DNA from: Anagrus nilaparvatae
Lineage: Eukaryota; Arthropoda; Insecta; Hymenoptera; Mymaridae
NCBI GenBank assembly: GCA_022575985.1
Contig: JAKSXM010000087.1
Coordinates: 1-64,000 of the forward strand
Length of the DNA: 64,000 nucleotides
Direction of reading: 5' to 3'
The translations under genes were made by a program, and so were the position numbers. Numbering within the stretch: position 1 is the first letter of the stretch; the number at the start of each line of letters is the position of its first letter. The notes beneath the pieces are model-generated. The model was given only the letters and a program-made list of their open reading frames with translations. It was not told the DNA's origin and ran no database searches. Positions 11,236 to 25,700 of this stretch are shown in pieces.

Positions 11236-13744
11236 GTCCATGCTCGTTGGTTGTGTAGTACACAAACCAATCATAAATTTGTATCCATCTTATTTTCCTT
11301 ACAAGTAAATGAGTTTTAAAAAATTTGTCATTTTTGCCCCTTTTAATTTTAATTTAAAAAAATTGAAATAATATTTTATTTTTTTAATTGTTTTATATCT
11401 GAAAATCTGTTTTTTGGTACTTTCAAGCCCTCGGAAAAAACTGTAAGCCGATCTTAGAATTCGGTCAAAATTTTTCCTGGAATTTTTGTTATTCAAATAA
11501 AATTTTGACAAAATGACCTTTGTGTATACTGTATATTAAACTTCTACAAACGCCTAGTTTTTAATTTAATTACCTAAAATATAAAAAACTGATCAATTAC
11601 CATAAGTTGTAATTGGGTAACCCAAATATAGTGGTTCTTAATTAAAGTAAAAACAAATTAATATTTAAATATAATGTGCAAGGAAATTTATGATTAGTCA
11701 GATATAGAGCAAGTGAAAAAAATCACTATTAGATAATTATAAACTGACTAATAAATATCAAAAGAAATATATAAAATAATTTGGTATTTCTTTTCAGTTG
11801 TGTTTAAAAAATATTAAAAGTTTAATCGCCAAAATTAATGTTAAATTCAAAACGAATTTAAATTAAAACCTAAAAATTTTTGTGAAATTACAATACCAGT
11901 AATTCCACCAACAAGATGAATTGGTCCCTGCCCCCGCATAATCAATATATCCATAATTTCTTAAAAATCCATGGTCTCCCCAAATCCAACCAGCAGGCAT
12001 ACAATGTATTACTGTATTCAATATTGAAAATAAACAGTATGCTTTGAAGTTACATCTTCGCTCATATAAATAAAGAAATCAAGATTTTATAAATTTTAAG
12101 AATTAAGAACAGAAATCAATTTTAAATGATAAAAGTTACCTTTCAGCCATTGCACCACTAATAATTGATGTTGCTGAACTTGAAAAACTTAACTGAAATA
12201 AAAAACAGATAAAGCCCGACCTAATAGTTCATCATCTAACGAAGGATCCAAAAGGTATCCACTGGTACCAAATTATTGAATTACTTGGTTTCGCTATTCC
12301 CAAGCTCATACCATATCCGAAAAACCAATAACTTAAACTGCCTATAACAACATCAACAACATTTTTCATCATTATATGTACTTCACTTTTGACTGAAACG
12401 TAACCTGATTCAATCATTCCAAAACCTATTTGAGAGATTATAAGTTATTAAAAAATAATGAAATTTAAATTAGAGTAATCATTAAGAACCTGTTTGCTTT
12501 GAAAATATAATAAATGAATTGGATATTAGCCACAAACTATCACTCTCAGAAAGCTCTCCAAAGCCATTTATATAATGACTGGAATTCATTTTTCCAAAAC
12601 TACCTCTAACGCTATTTGAATTAATTATTAAAAAGCTACAATATAATAAACCAAATTGGGAAAACTGATATGGCGGCCCTTCGGAATTCAGAACCGCTGA
12701 TATGCAATCATTGAATTTTGTCGGAATTAAAAAAAAAATGGATCTCATTTTCATAAAGTAGAAAATACAATTTAGAGTAAGACTAAATAGAAAAAGAGGC
12801 ATAATTACAAAAATAATATTTCAATTGAGTTTAAAAAGTCTAAAAAAAAGTTTTAACAGTGTACAGACATATAATTTTTGAATTTATGATATAAAATAAT
12901 AAATTTTATACATTTAAGTAATTTAAAAAATAGAAACATAAGAATAATTAAATGTGAAGTTAAGTTTTTTAAATGGTACTGAAGAGGTTCTCAGATTGAG
13001 AATGAAAAATTGACAAGAGTGAAAATCAAAGTTTTTTGAATTTTTCCTTATAATTTGTCCAGCAAGGTCGTTTAAACTCAATTGAAATAAATTATCTGGA
13101 CGTTCAATTCCAATTTTCAAAAAAAAAATAATATTATAAATTTAAAATTTAATATTATTATATTATCTATTTTTTAGTATTTTTTAGTAATTATGTCTGT
13201 TATTTAGTCTTACTTAAATTTTTTTTTCTATGTTATGAAAATAAGATTTATTTTTTTTGAATTTTGTCAAAATGCAACGATTGCATATCAGCTATTCTGA
13301 ATCCCAAAAGGCCGCCAACTAATCTTAACGTATATCACGTATAAAAAAAACTGTTTTTATCAACTTGTTATTCATCATATAATAATAATAGGTATGTAGA
13401 GGTTTTTCCAAACAATTATTAATTTGTCAGAAATGATAAAATCTCTTATAAAAAATAAACAGATCGAAGAACTCGGGTAGATAATAGATTATAATATAAT
13501 ATAATATCCTAATAATAGAATATAAATAAAGCATTTCTTTTTAGAATCTAGTCCAAATTAATCAAAATTTTTTTGTTTGTGTTTCCAGAAAGCAACTGCT
13601 GCATTTTTTATTCAAATAAATTGATCTTTGAAAATCCTAACAACATAAACTTTGAAACAAGAAGACAAAAAAAATACACTTTATTATGTAAATATTGGTA
13701 AATTTAAATCAAACGAGTTTCAAACTGTTACGTCTACAAATTTA

Positions 13745-14065
13745 TTCCATAGTTTTAACATGGAATATGTTTATAGGGAGGGGTATTCAGGGAATCCGAA
13801 ATCAGTGGGGGGTCAAAAGTTTTCGATTTAAGGGATGGAATCAAATGGGACTAAGAATATTTTCGACTTAGGGAGTTAGAATAATACGGGCTTAGGGAAT
13901 CAGAATAATTCAAGTTTAGAATCTTAACATCTAGTAAAGGTGATAATTACAAACTATAATAACAGCAAATTGTATTACAATGTGGCGTTACATTATACCC
14001 AACCCTCAGCTGTAATAAATATGATCCATGAATTTAGGTTGTGTTTACACAAAATGGTTATAATT
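13745..14065 (+). repeat. Interspersed repeat, AACATGGAATATGTTTATAG family
   Basis: It starts TTTTAACATGGAATATGTTT and runs through GACTTAGGGAGTTAGAATAA-type phrases to TTAGGTTGTGTTTACACA. The same start and end phrases occur inverted at about 26,780-27,270, and the start occurs at 21,365 and 58,815. It is non-coding. Confidence 0.65.
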
Positions 14066-14739
14066 TTTTTTTGCCCAAAAATAATACCAAAATTAATCCT
14101 TCGTGACAGGTTTTAACTTCTAAGATCTAATTCTCGATTTTTGGCAACCATCGAACATTTATCAGAAGCATATGGATAAAAATCATTCTAGTTGGCCTTA
14201 AATTTCACCTTAATGTTCATATTTTTTAAATAAAAATAATATATCCATGGCTTTTTTTCGATTTGAAAATGCTAGATCCAAAATTATGGATACCCATTTC
14301 TCGCCGTGGGTAAATGAAAAACTGACCAAAATTTTGGATTTTTCCTTAAAAAATTTGATATTTCAATCTTTAATTGAAAAATTTCACTGTTTTGACAAGT
14401 CTTCTAAAAAAAGAAAATGTAACATTTTCATATAAAATCTCCCGCCGAATCTAAATTTTTGATCAGATTTTCAGTTAGCAACGTGACTTGACGGAAAATT
14501 TAAAATTTGTAAAAAATGATTGATTTGGTGTTCATATTTTTGGATCTAGCGCTTTCAAATAGAAAAAAACCCAATGATGGTTTTTTTAGTTATCAAATAC
14601 AAAAGTTAAGGTAATATTTAGCTAAAATAATTTTTTATCCATTTACATTTCAGAAATGAAATTTATACGTAAGTTTTCAGAAATGTCCATTTGAAAAAAA
14701 ATCGTATTTTATGGATTTCTCGCTCATGCGCAGGTCAAA

Positions 14740-15010
14740 AAAAAATTTTTTTTCCCCTAAAATCAGATTATAACACGACCTAAGAATGGAATAATTTTTT
14801 CTTCCTAGCGGGCCGAAAACACTTTTTTCGCCCCGCAACGAGATCGAAAAAAACGCGTTTTCAACCCCACTGAGAAAGAAAAATTTCGTTTTGTCCATGG
14901 GAACAAAAAAAAAAATACCCCAGATCGCAGTTTACCATCCTCGGCTTCGCCTCGGATGCTAATTAACGTGCGATCTGGGCCATTCTTTTTTTTTGCTCCC
15001 TTGGTTAAAA
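14740..15010 (-). repeat. Inverted copy of the 24.6-25.0 kb repeat
   Basis: The stretch with GCGGGCCGAAAACACTTTTT, CCCGCAACGAGATCG, AACGCGTTTTC, TCCATGGGAACA and CATCCTCGGCTTCGCCTC is the near-exact reverse complement of 24,840-25,045. The shared length is about 200 bp with very high identity, so the copies are recent. Frames predicted here are by-products. Confidence 0.85.
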
Positions 15011-18000
15011 ATGTACTATTACATATCTAGGGCAAAAACAGCCTATTTTCTACCCTAGGGAGACGGCTTTTTTGCCCGCTATATGTAAAACTATGTTTTA
15101 AATCACGGGAAAAAATATGGGGTTCGACTTTTGCATACTGTCTACTATACAACTACATGCAAAGTCAAAATCGATATTTTGTCCCTTGTTTAAAAAATAG
15201 CTATCTTGATGAAATATTTGTTCAAAAGAAAAATACGAAAAATTTTTTAAAAATTACCAAAAAACGAAAATTTCGCCAAAAATCGGGAATTGAAATTTAG
15301 GGCTTAAAATTTCCAAAGAGGCTTTTTTTAGTAGCCCTTTTGAAAAAAAATACTAATGGAACCGATTTGAAGGTACAACCATCAGTTTGAAACTCGTTTA
15401 ATTTAAAATTACCCATACTATATTGATTTATATAAAATAATTGTTTACTATGTTTCGAAAAACAGCAAATAAAATATATATATTTTTTAAGAGTTATGTA
15501 TAATTAAAATATTTTTTTCACATAATGATTTTAAGTACATCACGAAACTATAATAATAATCTTTATTTTTATTTGTATATATTAATAATTTAACATTAAT
15601 TTTTATTTTATATAATATTAATATCGATATTGAACTTTATGATGAGTAATTTTTTGCGAAACTATAAATCTGAATTCAGTCATGTCAATTTTTAAGGTTC
15701 GAATTTAAAATTTTTTTTAAATGGCATCAATTTTTCAAATTCAAAATATTTTTAAATATTTGAATAAAAATTGAGCTAGCTTTTCTATTTTTCTACACCT
15801 AAATAATAATAAAACATAGTTTTTGACTAAAAACAATTTTTAGAAGTCCATTCTGCGCTATCAGTTTTTTGGAAAAAAGCTGAAGAAAAGTTGGGAAGCT
15901 AACTTTTCCTGTCAATGAATGAAAATTCTGAGTCGTTTTTCAGATTCCTTGTGAAATATAATTTTTGATATGTTATAGATTTTATCATTCTCCCGGGCGA
16001 GAATGGATCTTCGAAAGAGTATGTTAAGAGTACTCCCGTACAATGATCAAGATTCGAAAAATTTAAGAATTTTGCTTGGAAAAGTATTTTTCAGTATTTT
16101 TTTTAATATTCCTTGGGAACAAATGGTCAAAAATAAGACGATCGTTTATATACAAAATTAATATTTTTTTTTTACTTCATCTTAGTAAAAAGGAGGAGAA
16201 GAAAGAATACTATTCTCTGCTTTAACTTAGGGTCAGGGATAGGGTTTTTGAACACTTTTGAAATTCGTGACTTTACTAACGAATAAAAATAAAAAATATA
16301 GTATTTTTTAACGTAATAACTTTTTAAACAACAATAATGAACATAATTCTTGAGGAATAAATGGTTATTTGCCATATATACGATCAATATTTTAATTTTA
16401 AATAGAGCTTTAGTAGAGAAAACCTAGGAATACCAGGGTTTTGGACACTAAGTACAGGGTTTTGGACATGAAATTTATGGGGTTTTGGACACCATTCTTA
16501 AACTAACTACATAATACATTAAAATAATAATCAGAAAAATAATAAACAATGGGTATATAGTGATATTCAATTAATTTTTAATTAATTTTTAGATAAGAAT
16601 ATAACTATTGAAATAAAAATTTTGAAATTACCAATTTTTAATCAATTGTAAAAATTCATGTTTCAAACGACTTGTCGAATATAGGTGTGAAAAAAAAAAA
16701 AAATCATTTTATCACGAAAACTGACATTTTTATTTGAAATTAACATTTTTTTAGTAACCTAATTTTTGCATAACTTTTATTTTTTTATAAGTTTTTTTAA
16801 GTGCGATTCACGAACGAAGAATAATGCTTCATAAACCTGTATAAAATCAAATATTGATAAAAGAAGTTTTAAAAAAAGTGATGCCTAAAATAAAAGTTTT
16901 AAAATATAAAAATTTGATGTTTCTGTGAAAAAATTAATTTTCTCTAGAAAAAACTAACTTGAGGAATACCATCAAGAATTTTGATAGAAATATGTAGAAT
17001 ATGGATGTGTCCTTTTATTTTTAGGATTTTAGAAACTATCTAGATTTTGTACTAAATCTAATGCGTGAGACATTTAAATTTGCAGCGGAACTTTGAAGAA
17101 TTCTCATTTTTATTTTATTCTTTTCCTTATAAATTCTCTATTTATTTTTTGGGCGAATCTGGTTGGATTGTGCACAATTCAAATTAATTTTTCGTTACAT
17201 TGACTGTGTTAAAATTATACAAATTCATTCAATTTTTATACAATCATTTTTTTGCACAATTTCTATGTACACAAATTACATACAATTTGTAGATTCCACT
17301 TTCCACTTTGTAAAAAACTTTAAATCTTAGATTTAATAAATGTGTTAATTAAAAAAAAAACTTTTCATCAGAAGGATTTTAAACTGCTATTTAAAAAAAA
17401 AGACCTCCATAAGAATCGCCAAAAATACGTGTTATTTTTCTTAAAATCGTGCAATTTTATTTTCTTTATATCTTGGTAAATAACCAACCCAAGGTTCTGA
17501 AAATTTCTGGAAAATTTATCAGTAGATTTATACAATTATAAACATCATTTTTGCCAAATATTATGAAATTCTTTTCATTAGAAATTTGAACTGTGAAACG
17601 CCATAAATTATTATGTCTACACTCTCAGACAATATTGAATGATATTACTGATTTTATTTAAGTTATTGAATAAATTGTATTTATTGGCCAAATGGAATAA
17701 TAAAAATATTTATGATTAAATTTAATTTTAAAGGTAGATAATTGAAGTAATTTTTTGAAGTAATATTTAAAGTAATTTTTGGAGATGAAAGGATTGAAAT
17801 AAATTTCGGTTCTGTTACATTTGTTTCCGCCACAAAAATACCTAAATTTCTTATTTTTTTGAAATTTAGTTGTTTATAATTTAAAAAAAATAATAATAAA
17901 TTTTAGGTCATACTTTTTCATAATAGCAATTATAATTATTTAAAAAAATGATGAGCATTGAAAAAAAAATTATTTTTAAAAGCAAAATTCTGTTTTTCAG

Positions 18001-19752
18001 TTATTTGTTCAACATTTTTTTGGTCTACGTGCAAAAATTTTGACTTAAAATAATTTTTTTAGTCTTGATTAATTAAATACTACAAACCCAAAAAATGAAA
18101 ATTTTATTTTGAATCTTACATTAAAAAAAAATTGGAAAAAATTCATTTCTTAAGATGAAATTATAATTTCCGTAAGATAAAAATATTCAGGTAAGAAAGT
18201 AAACACAAATTTTCAAGGTAAAATATCTTTTTATCTGAATTTCTTAATTAAGAAATCTTTATAATAATAAAAATAATCATTTACATAATATAATTTAAAT
18301 TATTCAAATTCAATTTCTTTCAAATTGCTTATTTTAAAAAAACATTTTTTCGTAAATATTTTTAAAAAATTTTTATCATATTGTGATAAACTATAAGCCA
18401 ATGGAAATGGAATATATTCCAACAATTACTTTTTCCATCAAACCTACAATGGATGAATAGGAATTACGTTTTTTTCGCTGGACATTTTTTAAAAATAAAT
18501 AATTTGATATACTTTTGATTTCTACTATTAGGGATGAAACTTCCAACCTATTTAAAGAACAATTTTCCATCAAAATAAATTGAGACATTCACAATGGATT
18601 AAAATTAAAAAGTTTGGAAGTTCCAAAAAATTTCCCTTTTAAAGGATATACAGTTTTTTAGAGAAAAAACTCAGAAATTCGATGACATGGGTCGTGTACT
18701 TAGTTATCGTGCAAAATTTAGAGAAATTTAGAAAATTTAGAGTATAAAAATACAAATGGGCTTTTATGGTATGGGTATGGTAATTTCAGTTTTAAACTTA
18801 AATGGACTGATATAATGTATTCCCTATAATAGCCATGTTAAATTTTGATTTTGCAATTGAAGTATCTCTACATTTAACACAAAAACCGACTTAAAGATCC
18901 ACACTATATTGGATCCCTACGAATTTTTCCTGCTAAACAGTATGTATCTTTCTTTACTAGTGAGCAATAATTACTATTTTTCACTTTTGAAAGGTCGTCA
19001 ATATTTCCCTTTGTAAAGAAGTTCCTTAATCTAGAAATATTTATTTTTACCAAATGCGATTACAGGATCTTATCACACCTAGGACCTTTAAACATTCGAG
19101 CAAAATTAACATTTCTACGAGTCAGTTAAGAATTCATTATTATACAGAAATTTTTCGGCTAGAGCGACGTAAAATATGCGTTCACAAACATTAATATGAA
19201 AAAAATCTCCCAGATCAATAATAAGTACTAAAAATAATTGTTAAAAATTTTAGTTCAAGGCACAATTTTTCATCAAAAAGCTTAAAATAACCTATTTTAC
19301 AATTAGCAAACGTTCATTCTCTTCATTTTTTATAAAAAAAAACCATGGAGAAAAATATGGGATTTGACCTAAAGAACTCACTTCTTATATACACTCGCTT
19401 TTAAACACAGCTGTATGAATAAGATCATAAACTACACCATAAAAATATATTGCTTGATTTTCCAAACACTTTTTTTAATTAACAAGAATTCGCTTGAATT
19501 TATTCAAGTAGCCACTCAAAATTTGGCTTACTTTTTGAAGTTGCTGTCTTATGAAAATTCTATACGAAAAAAATAAAAATTTCATAATGATTAATTTTAC
19601 TTGAAAATTCAATTTTTTCATTACTTTAGTAAAAAATACTAATATTTTAAAAAATGATAGATTTTTGATTTCATTGAAAACTTCTCCTCAAGTATAATTT
19701 TACTTATTGCGTTTAAGTGTGTTTTTAAAAAAATAAAATTTCAAGCATTGAT

Positions 19753-22700
19753 TTATTCTGCCCATGCTATATCAGAAGCCTTATGTTCTTCAGGAATAGC
19801 TGAGCTGTTAGTTGCCCAAACTTTTGGCGTTTCTTCTGTTGCTGAACTTTTTTTTCTTCCGGAACTAGATTTCCGAAAGAAAACATTAAATTTATTTATT
19901 CGATTTTTTCGTATAACTTTTGTCAAATATTTATCGTGTCCTAAAATCATGAAAAATAAAGAAATAAAATTTTCTAAAGGCATAATAATATAACCAGGAG
20001 TATAACGGAACAATAATTTTTACCTGGATTTGTCCCTGCAGTAGGAACTTCAACCAAACTAGTCTTTTTAGAAATTGGATGTATTGCTGATAAAGCACGA
20101 CTAACACCAATCTAATAAAAATTAAAATATTTATTTTTCGGTGTAATAATGAAACGCATTAAAATTTTACAATTATTTACATTTGTATGTCGTATCCGAT
20201 GTTCCACTAAATCTGCACCAAGTAATTCTTCATGTAAACTCATTCTTAGAGGTATAATTTTATTAACGATCTTAAAATTTTTATAATAAATTAATAATAA
20301 AATTAAAAAATTATTTTTAACGTATATTATAATGAATTCATTTATTACCCATAATAATATTATTGAAGCTAAAAAACTCCATACTGTTAAGCATAAAGCG
20401 GTTACACTTTGTATCCATAACAAATCCCATCCTCCACCTTAAATAAAATTTGTTAGTAATTATTTTTTTAACAATAAAAAGTTATTGCCCCAAGAGATAA
20501 TTTTTAATAGCTGCATTAATTGATAATTTTTTTCATATATTTTTGGGTTTAAATTTAAGCTTTTTAAAAATAAATACAATATTTCAAGATAAAAAAGGTA
20601 AACTATTGCCATTTTCTTCTGAGGATACTTTTTTCACTACATTCTATAGGACGCTTTTACATAAACCTTCAAGAAAACCATTTACTCTAAACATTGTAGG
20701 AAAATTTTTTTGCCCCTCTACCCCCTGTTCATATGGATGGAAACTTTAACTCGATGATTTTGCAGATTGGATGTATTGTGTTAGTAAATTATAAAAATAT
20801 TTTTTTAAAACTTTTTTAAAAAGCTCTGTTTTGTGTTATTAAATATAACCAAATTAGAATCAGAAAGTATAAGGGAAGATTATTTTACCAAGTTTTTGAG
20901 CCTGATGGATCTTTTTTTTTCAAAACCACAAATAATTTTAGCTTAAAAATAAATTAAATAAATACATCTAAAATTATAAACCTTTAAATAATCCTTTCCT
21001 GCCATTTGTTGTATCCAGTGGAATAGGGTTTTCTGCAAAAAGACCTATTGCTATAACACCCCAGATGCCGGTTATACCTGTTATAATTTATAAAATTAAA
21101 ATATTTTGAAAGACTTGAAAAAGCTTCATTGAATAATTTTTAAAATTATATTTTCACGGTCGATGAGTTATATAAATTTTTTAGCCAAAATAATTCTACT
21201 CATTTCTCATCGTAATAAAAACCATTTTTTTAATTTGAGTTATTTTTTTTCAAAATAAGAAATTTAACTTTTAAAAAAAAAAATTTCTAATTTTTATTTC
21301 CATTTTATACAATTTTAAAAATCCAAAGTTTTGATTACTTTATATTTACGTGACGAATACTTTATATTAACATAAAATATGTTTATAGGAAGGTTTATCC
21401 CAGAAGGCCTGGAAATACTGGTAGGGAAGGAGTCAATTTGGGCTTAGAGTCATTTTAATTTTGAGGCTTAAAATAATCCGAGACCAGTACTCCCGTCAAA
21501 TCGCGGTTTAGGGTGTATTTTCACTGGCCAACATGAGATTTACTCTACTATATGTTTTTTGGGTCACTGATCACGAAAATCGGGGTCTTTTCCGGGAGAT
21601 ATTTTCGGAACACCCTTACATTTGCAAAAACTACCCCCAAAAAGGTTTTTTTTTTATATATTTACAAAGTGAGTTTCCAGCTTTAGCCAAGAATTGGTCT
21701 AAGAGGATTTTTTGGGTCGCTGATCAAGAATGTAAGGTAATTTTTTATGAATATTTAATATTTCACCCTTAAATTAGTAAAAATTACCACTAAAAGGGGT
21801 GTTTTTGCTATTTCCGCTCTTTGAGCAACCAAATTAAGTCCTTACGTGTTTTTTGGATCGCTGATCAAGGAATTGGGGGATTTTTTTTATTAAAAATTAA
21901 TATTTCACCCTAAAATAAGCAAAAACAATCCCTAAAAGGGGTGCATTTGCAATTTTTCGCACTTTGAGTGTCTAAATTTGGACCCCTTTAAAGGGTTATT
22001 TTTGCTAATTTAAGAAATATTAATTATTAATAAAAAATTCTGAGATTTTATTGAAATATCCATATTAACATTTAAAATGGAAGAGTTATTTTTTTGAAAA
22101 CTCAGCACCTCCTATCCTATCCTAAAAAAAAAACATTGCTCATCGCAACGGTTGCTATAGGTGTGATCGCAATAAAGTCATTCTGATTGGATCTCACAAT
22201 AATGTAAACAAACATTATAGTATACACACTAAATTTTATATTTATATTAAAATACAAATTATGAGGTTATCGGTAAATTAAATGTATGCGTAAACTTTGT
22301 TAGTTTATTATTTAAAATTTTTGTAATTTACCCTAAATTCTAATTCTGAATAATCATAAATTACAAACATTTCATAACTCAAATCATCAATCTATACGCG
22401 AAACGCAGTTGAATCTAGTTTCTTAAAAATTACATGATAACTATATTCTCTTAAACATAAATTTATTAACTTAATTACTATTTTAAATTATCATAATAAT
22501 AAAATAATTTACCATGAGTTGCAGAAGCACCAACTGGATCATCTATGCCTAATTTATCTATTAGAGGCATTGTAAAACAAGTTAAGAATCCACCAATCAT
22601 TCCTACTAATATTGATTCCCATGCATTGTATAAAAAGCAACCACCTATAATTAATTAAATTACATTTATTAAATTTTTCATCACTTGCTTTTATTTTTAA

Positions 22701-25700
22701 ATTGGATTTTATCATCTCAAAAATTTTGAGTCATCTCAATTATTTTTCCCTTTTGCTTGAGACGTTTCCGAAATATAAAGCTACAAAAATAGTAATAAAA
22801 ATTGTATGCTTTTTAAAATATCTATTTGTTCAACAAGGGGAAAAAAAATAGGATTTGGGTTTCAATGCAGTTGTATGGCAGACAGCATTAAAAGGAAAAT
22901 TTCCTACATTTTTTTCCGTGTTCAACACATAGTTTTTTATTAAAAGCGAAAAAAAGATCGCCCGAAAGTAAGAAAGCAGATCTCTTTTGCAGCGTGTAAT
23001 GAAAAAACTTTAAATTGAGCCTCTAACTTTTTATAGTCGTATTATATGTTGCAAAATTGAAAAGCGACAAGTAAAATAATTTCGGAAAGGAGTTTGTTTT
23101 ATTTTAATAAAATAAAAAAGGAAAGTTACACATTTTTGAAAATTACCAAAAAAAACTAAAATAGCTAACAAATTTTGGAAAATGATCTTGAAAATGAAGT
23201 TAAATTTTAATTATCATTTTGGAAAAATATATATTTGACCGATTTCCATAACCCTTCGGTCCAATTGGGACCCAGTTGACATGGGATTCCTCAATTATAA
23301 AATACATAAATTAACTGATAAATGGCAATGTTATTACAAACCTGTGACAGCAACAAGGGATCCTAAAATTCCATTAATTTGGCTCAAAACATCAACACCT
23401 TTTGATTTTGTTAAACTGAATGCCAAGCCAATAACACCACCACCCATACTTGCATACATTGTTGAGGCTGCAGCTCTTGCAGCATATTTCCATCGTTGAC
23501 CACTCACACCATAAGTACTTCCACTATTAAAAGCTAGCCATCCCCACCTTCAATTTATAATTTAACATTAATTAATTTTTTTTTTAATATAATCATTTAT
23601 TTTATATGAAAAAATGATATACCATAAAACAAATAAACCCATAATTGCATTAACAGGATTTCCCAAAGGTAATGGATCAATACCATTATCGTATCTGCCT
23701 ATGCGTGGTCCAAGCATAATTGCACATGCAAATGCTTAATTACACGCAAAAAAAAAGAATAGTAAAATTAACCTTTACAAATGTAGTAAAAACAAATTAA
23801 TATAGATTGGTATTCACCAAAAAATTAGTGAATTGTACTAAAAAAATTGAGGTTTTAGTTTGTATAAACAAATTTTATTAGTAAATTTTACTATTAATTT
23901 ATATAGTGACTTTAAACCAAACTGAATTTAGTAAACAACATCGTAATTTTAGTTATATTTACTAATTTTTTGTATGCGTGTAATATAAAATTAAATGTAC
24001 ATTAATAAGTAACAAAAGTTTTAATTTTTTTCAAATTGAGAGAAAAATTTGTTCTTAAAAATTTCAAAAATGCTTATTTTATTTTATTTAATTTTAAATG
24101 CTTTTTTATGTGAATTCAACAAGAAATAGAATATAATTTTTTGTTTCAAAAAGGTTTTTAACTAAGAATTTACCAGCTATTTCTTAATTATAAAATAATG
24201 TTTTTAATTACGTACTTTAAACATAAAGTATTTACCTGATATTCCGCCAACAAGATGAACAGTTCCTGAACCAGCAATATCAACTGCTCCTAAATGGTTT
24301 AAGAAACCGTGATCACCCCAAACCCAACCAGCAGGCATGGAATAAATTATTGTATTTAAAAATGAAAATAAACAATAAGCTTTAAAATTGCACCTTTATT
24401 TTAAAAAAATTATTTTTTAATTTTTTTTATTCATAATACTATTAACACGTGGATTATTTCAAGTCAATTCTTAGTATTTAAACCAGAAATCACCTTATTA
24501 TACACCAGTCTTGACACCAGTTTTGTAAAAATTATGTATCTTATCTAAGAAACGTTAAACTTATTCAAAATAAAATTTTACCCAATGATATCAGAAATAG
24601 TATATTTTTATCCTGGGGTGCAAATAGTACATTTTTAACCTGTTTTTAACCAAGGGAGCAAAAAAAAGAATAGCCCAAATTGCACGTTAAACCTGCGATC
24701 TGGATTATTCTTTTTTTGTTCCCATGGAAAAAAACGATATTTTTCTTTCCCAGTGGGTAGAAAACGCGTTTTTCTCGATCTCGTTGCGGGTCGAAAAAAG
24801 TGTTTTCGACCCACTAGGAAGAAATAGTACATTTTTAACCAAGGGAGCAAAAAAAAAGAATGGCCCAGATCGCACGTTAATTAGCATCCGAGGCGAAGCC
24901 GAGGATGGTAAACTGCGATCTGGGGTATTTTTTTTTTTGTTCCCATGGACAAAACGAAATTTTTCTTTCTCAGTGGGGTGAAAACGCGTTTTTTTCGATC
25001 TCGTTGCGGGGCGAAAAAAGTGTTTTCGGCCCGCTAGGAAGAAAAGTAAAAAATGCCCCCGACCGCACGTAAATTGGACGCCATTTTTTTTTACCAGAAA
25101 AAAAGTGAACAAAGATGAGTTGAACAGAAAAAATGAACAAAAAAAGTTGAACATAGAAATTTTTGAACAAAAAAAATTGAACATAAAAATTTTTGAACAA
25201 AAAAAGTTGACCAATATTTTTTGACAAAAAAAAATAAAAAATTAATGAAAAAATGAACATAAGAAGTTGAACCTAGAAATTTTCAAGTTTTTTCATTTTT
25301 TTAAGTTTTTTATACTTGAAAAATTCTATGTTCAACTTCTTATCATTTTTTCATTAATTTTTTATTTTTTTTTTGTCAAAAAATTTTGGTCAACTTTTTT
25401 TGTTCAAAAATTTGTATGTTCAATTTTTTTTGTTCAAAAATTTCTATGTTCAACTTTTTTTGTTCATTTTTTTCTGTTCAACTCATCTTTGTTCACTTTT
25501 TTTTCTGGTCAAAAAAAATGGCGTCGTAAATTGCTGCGATCTGGGTCATTATTTTTTTACGGCCAAGGGCAAATCATAATTTTTCATTTCATGATGTAAA
25601 TATGCTGCACTTTCTGCCCGCAAATCGCCTAACGGCTCGGGAATCCTCGTCAGTTATTCAAACCTCGAGCCAATCCCGTCAACTCGTCGGATATATGATT

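Larger units (their letters stand above)
6466..12589 (-). pseudogene. Amt-family ammonium transporter, degenerate tandem copy
   Basis: Eleven exons match the intact paralogue at 19,753-30,599 one for one: 12490-12589, 12140-12425, 11897-12055, 10420-10531, 9915-10119, 7601-7732, 7421-7516, 7236-7324, 7068-7157, 6735-6822 and 6466-6683. Splice sites and most exon lengths are kept. The breaks are small. Exon 2 has one extra and one missing base that cancel in length but enclose a TGA. Exon 3 has an extra G in a G5 run just before the pore PIHL. Exon 5 lacks one base, giving TAG TAG at its end. The motifs GFGMIESG, MPAGWIWGDHGF, GVDDPVG and NGRKGLFKG remain. The second pore histidine (DDPVGAxxxHG) is asparagine here. 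In the family this protein conducts ammonium across the plasma membrane as a trimer; this copy should not make a full protein. It is a tandem duplicate lying downstream of the intact gene. Assembly indels are a weaker alternative, because five neighbouring genes are error-free. Confidence 0.88.
12590..19752. other. Intergenic repeat-rich spacer between the two Amt copies
   Basis: About 7.2 kb without a credible exon. It holds a repeat at about 13,745-14,060 and another at 14,740-15,010, described separately, and otherwise AT-rich sequence with many A/T homopolymers. Predicted frames at 14,247, 16,172 and 18,391 are low-complexity K/N/F/I-rich and lie in no recognisable family. Confidence 0.6.

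Noticed and set aside
24705..25214. 169-codon minus-strand frame, Phe/Lys-rich
   Set aside because: It spans the tandem repeat units and one arm of a foldback; its repeated phrases are the repeat units translated.
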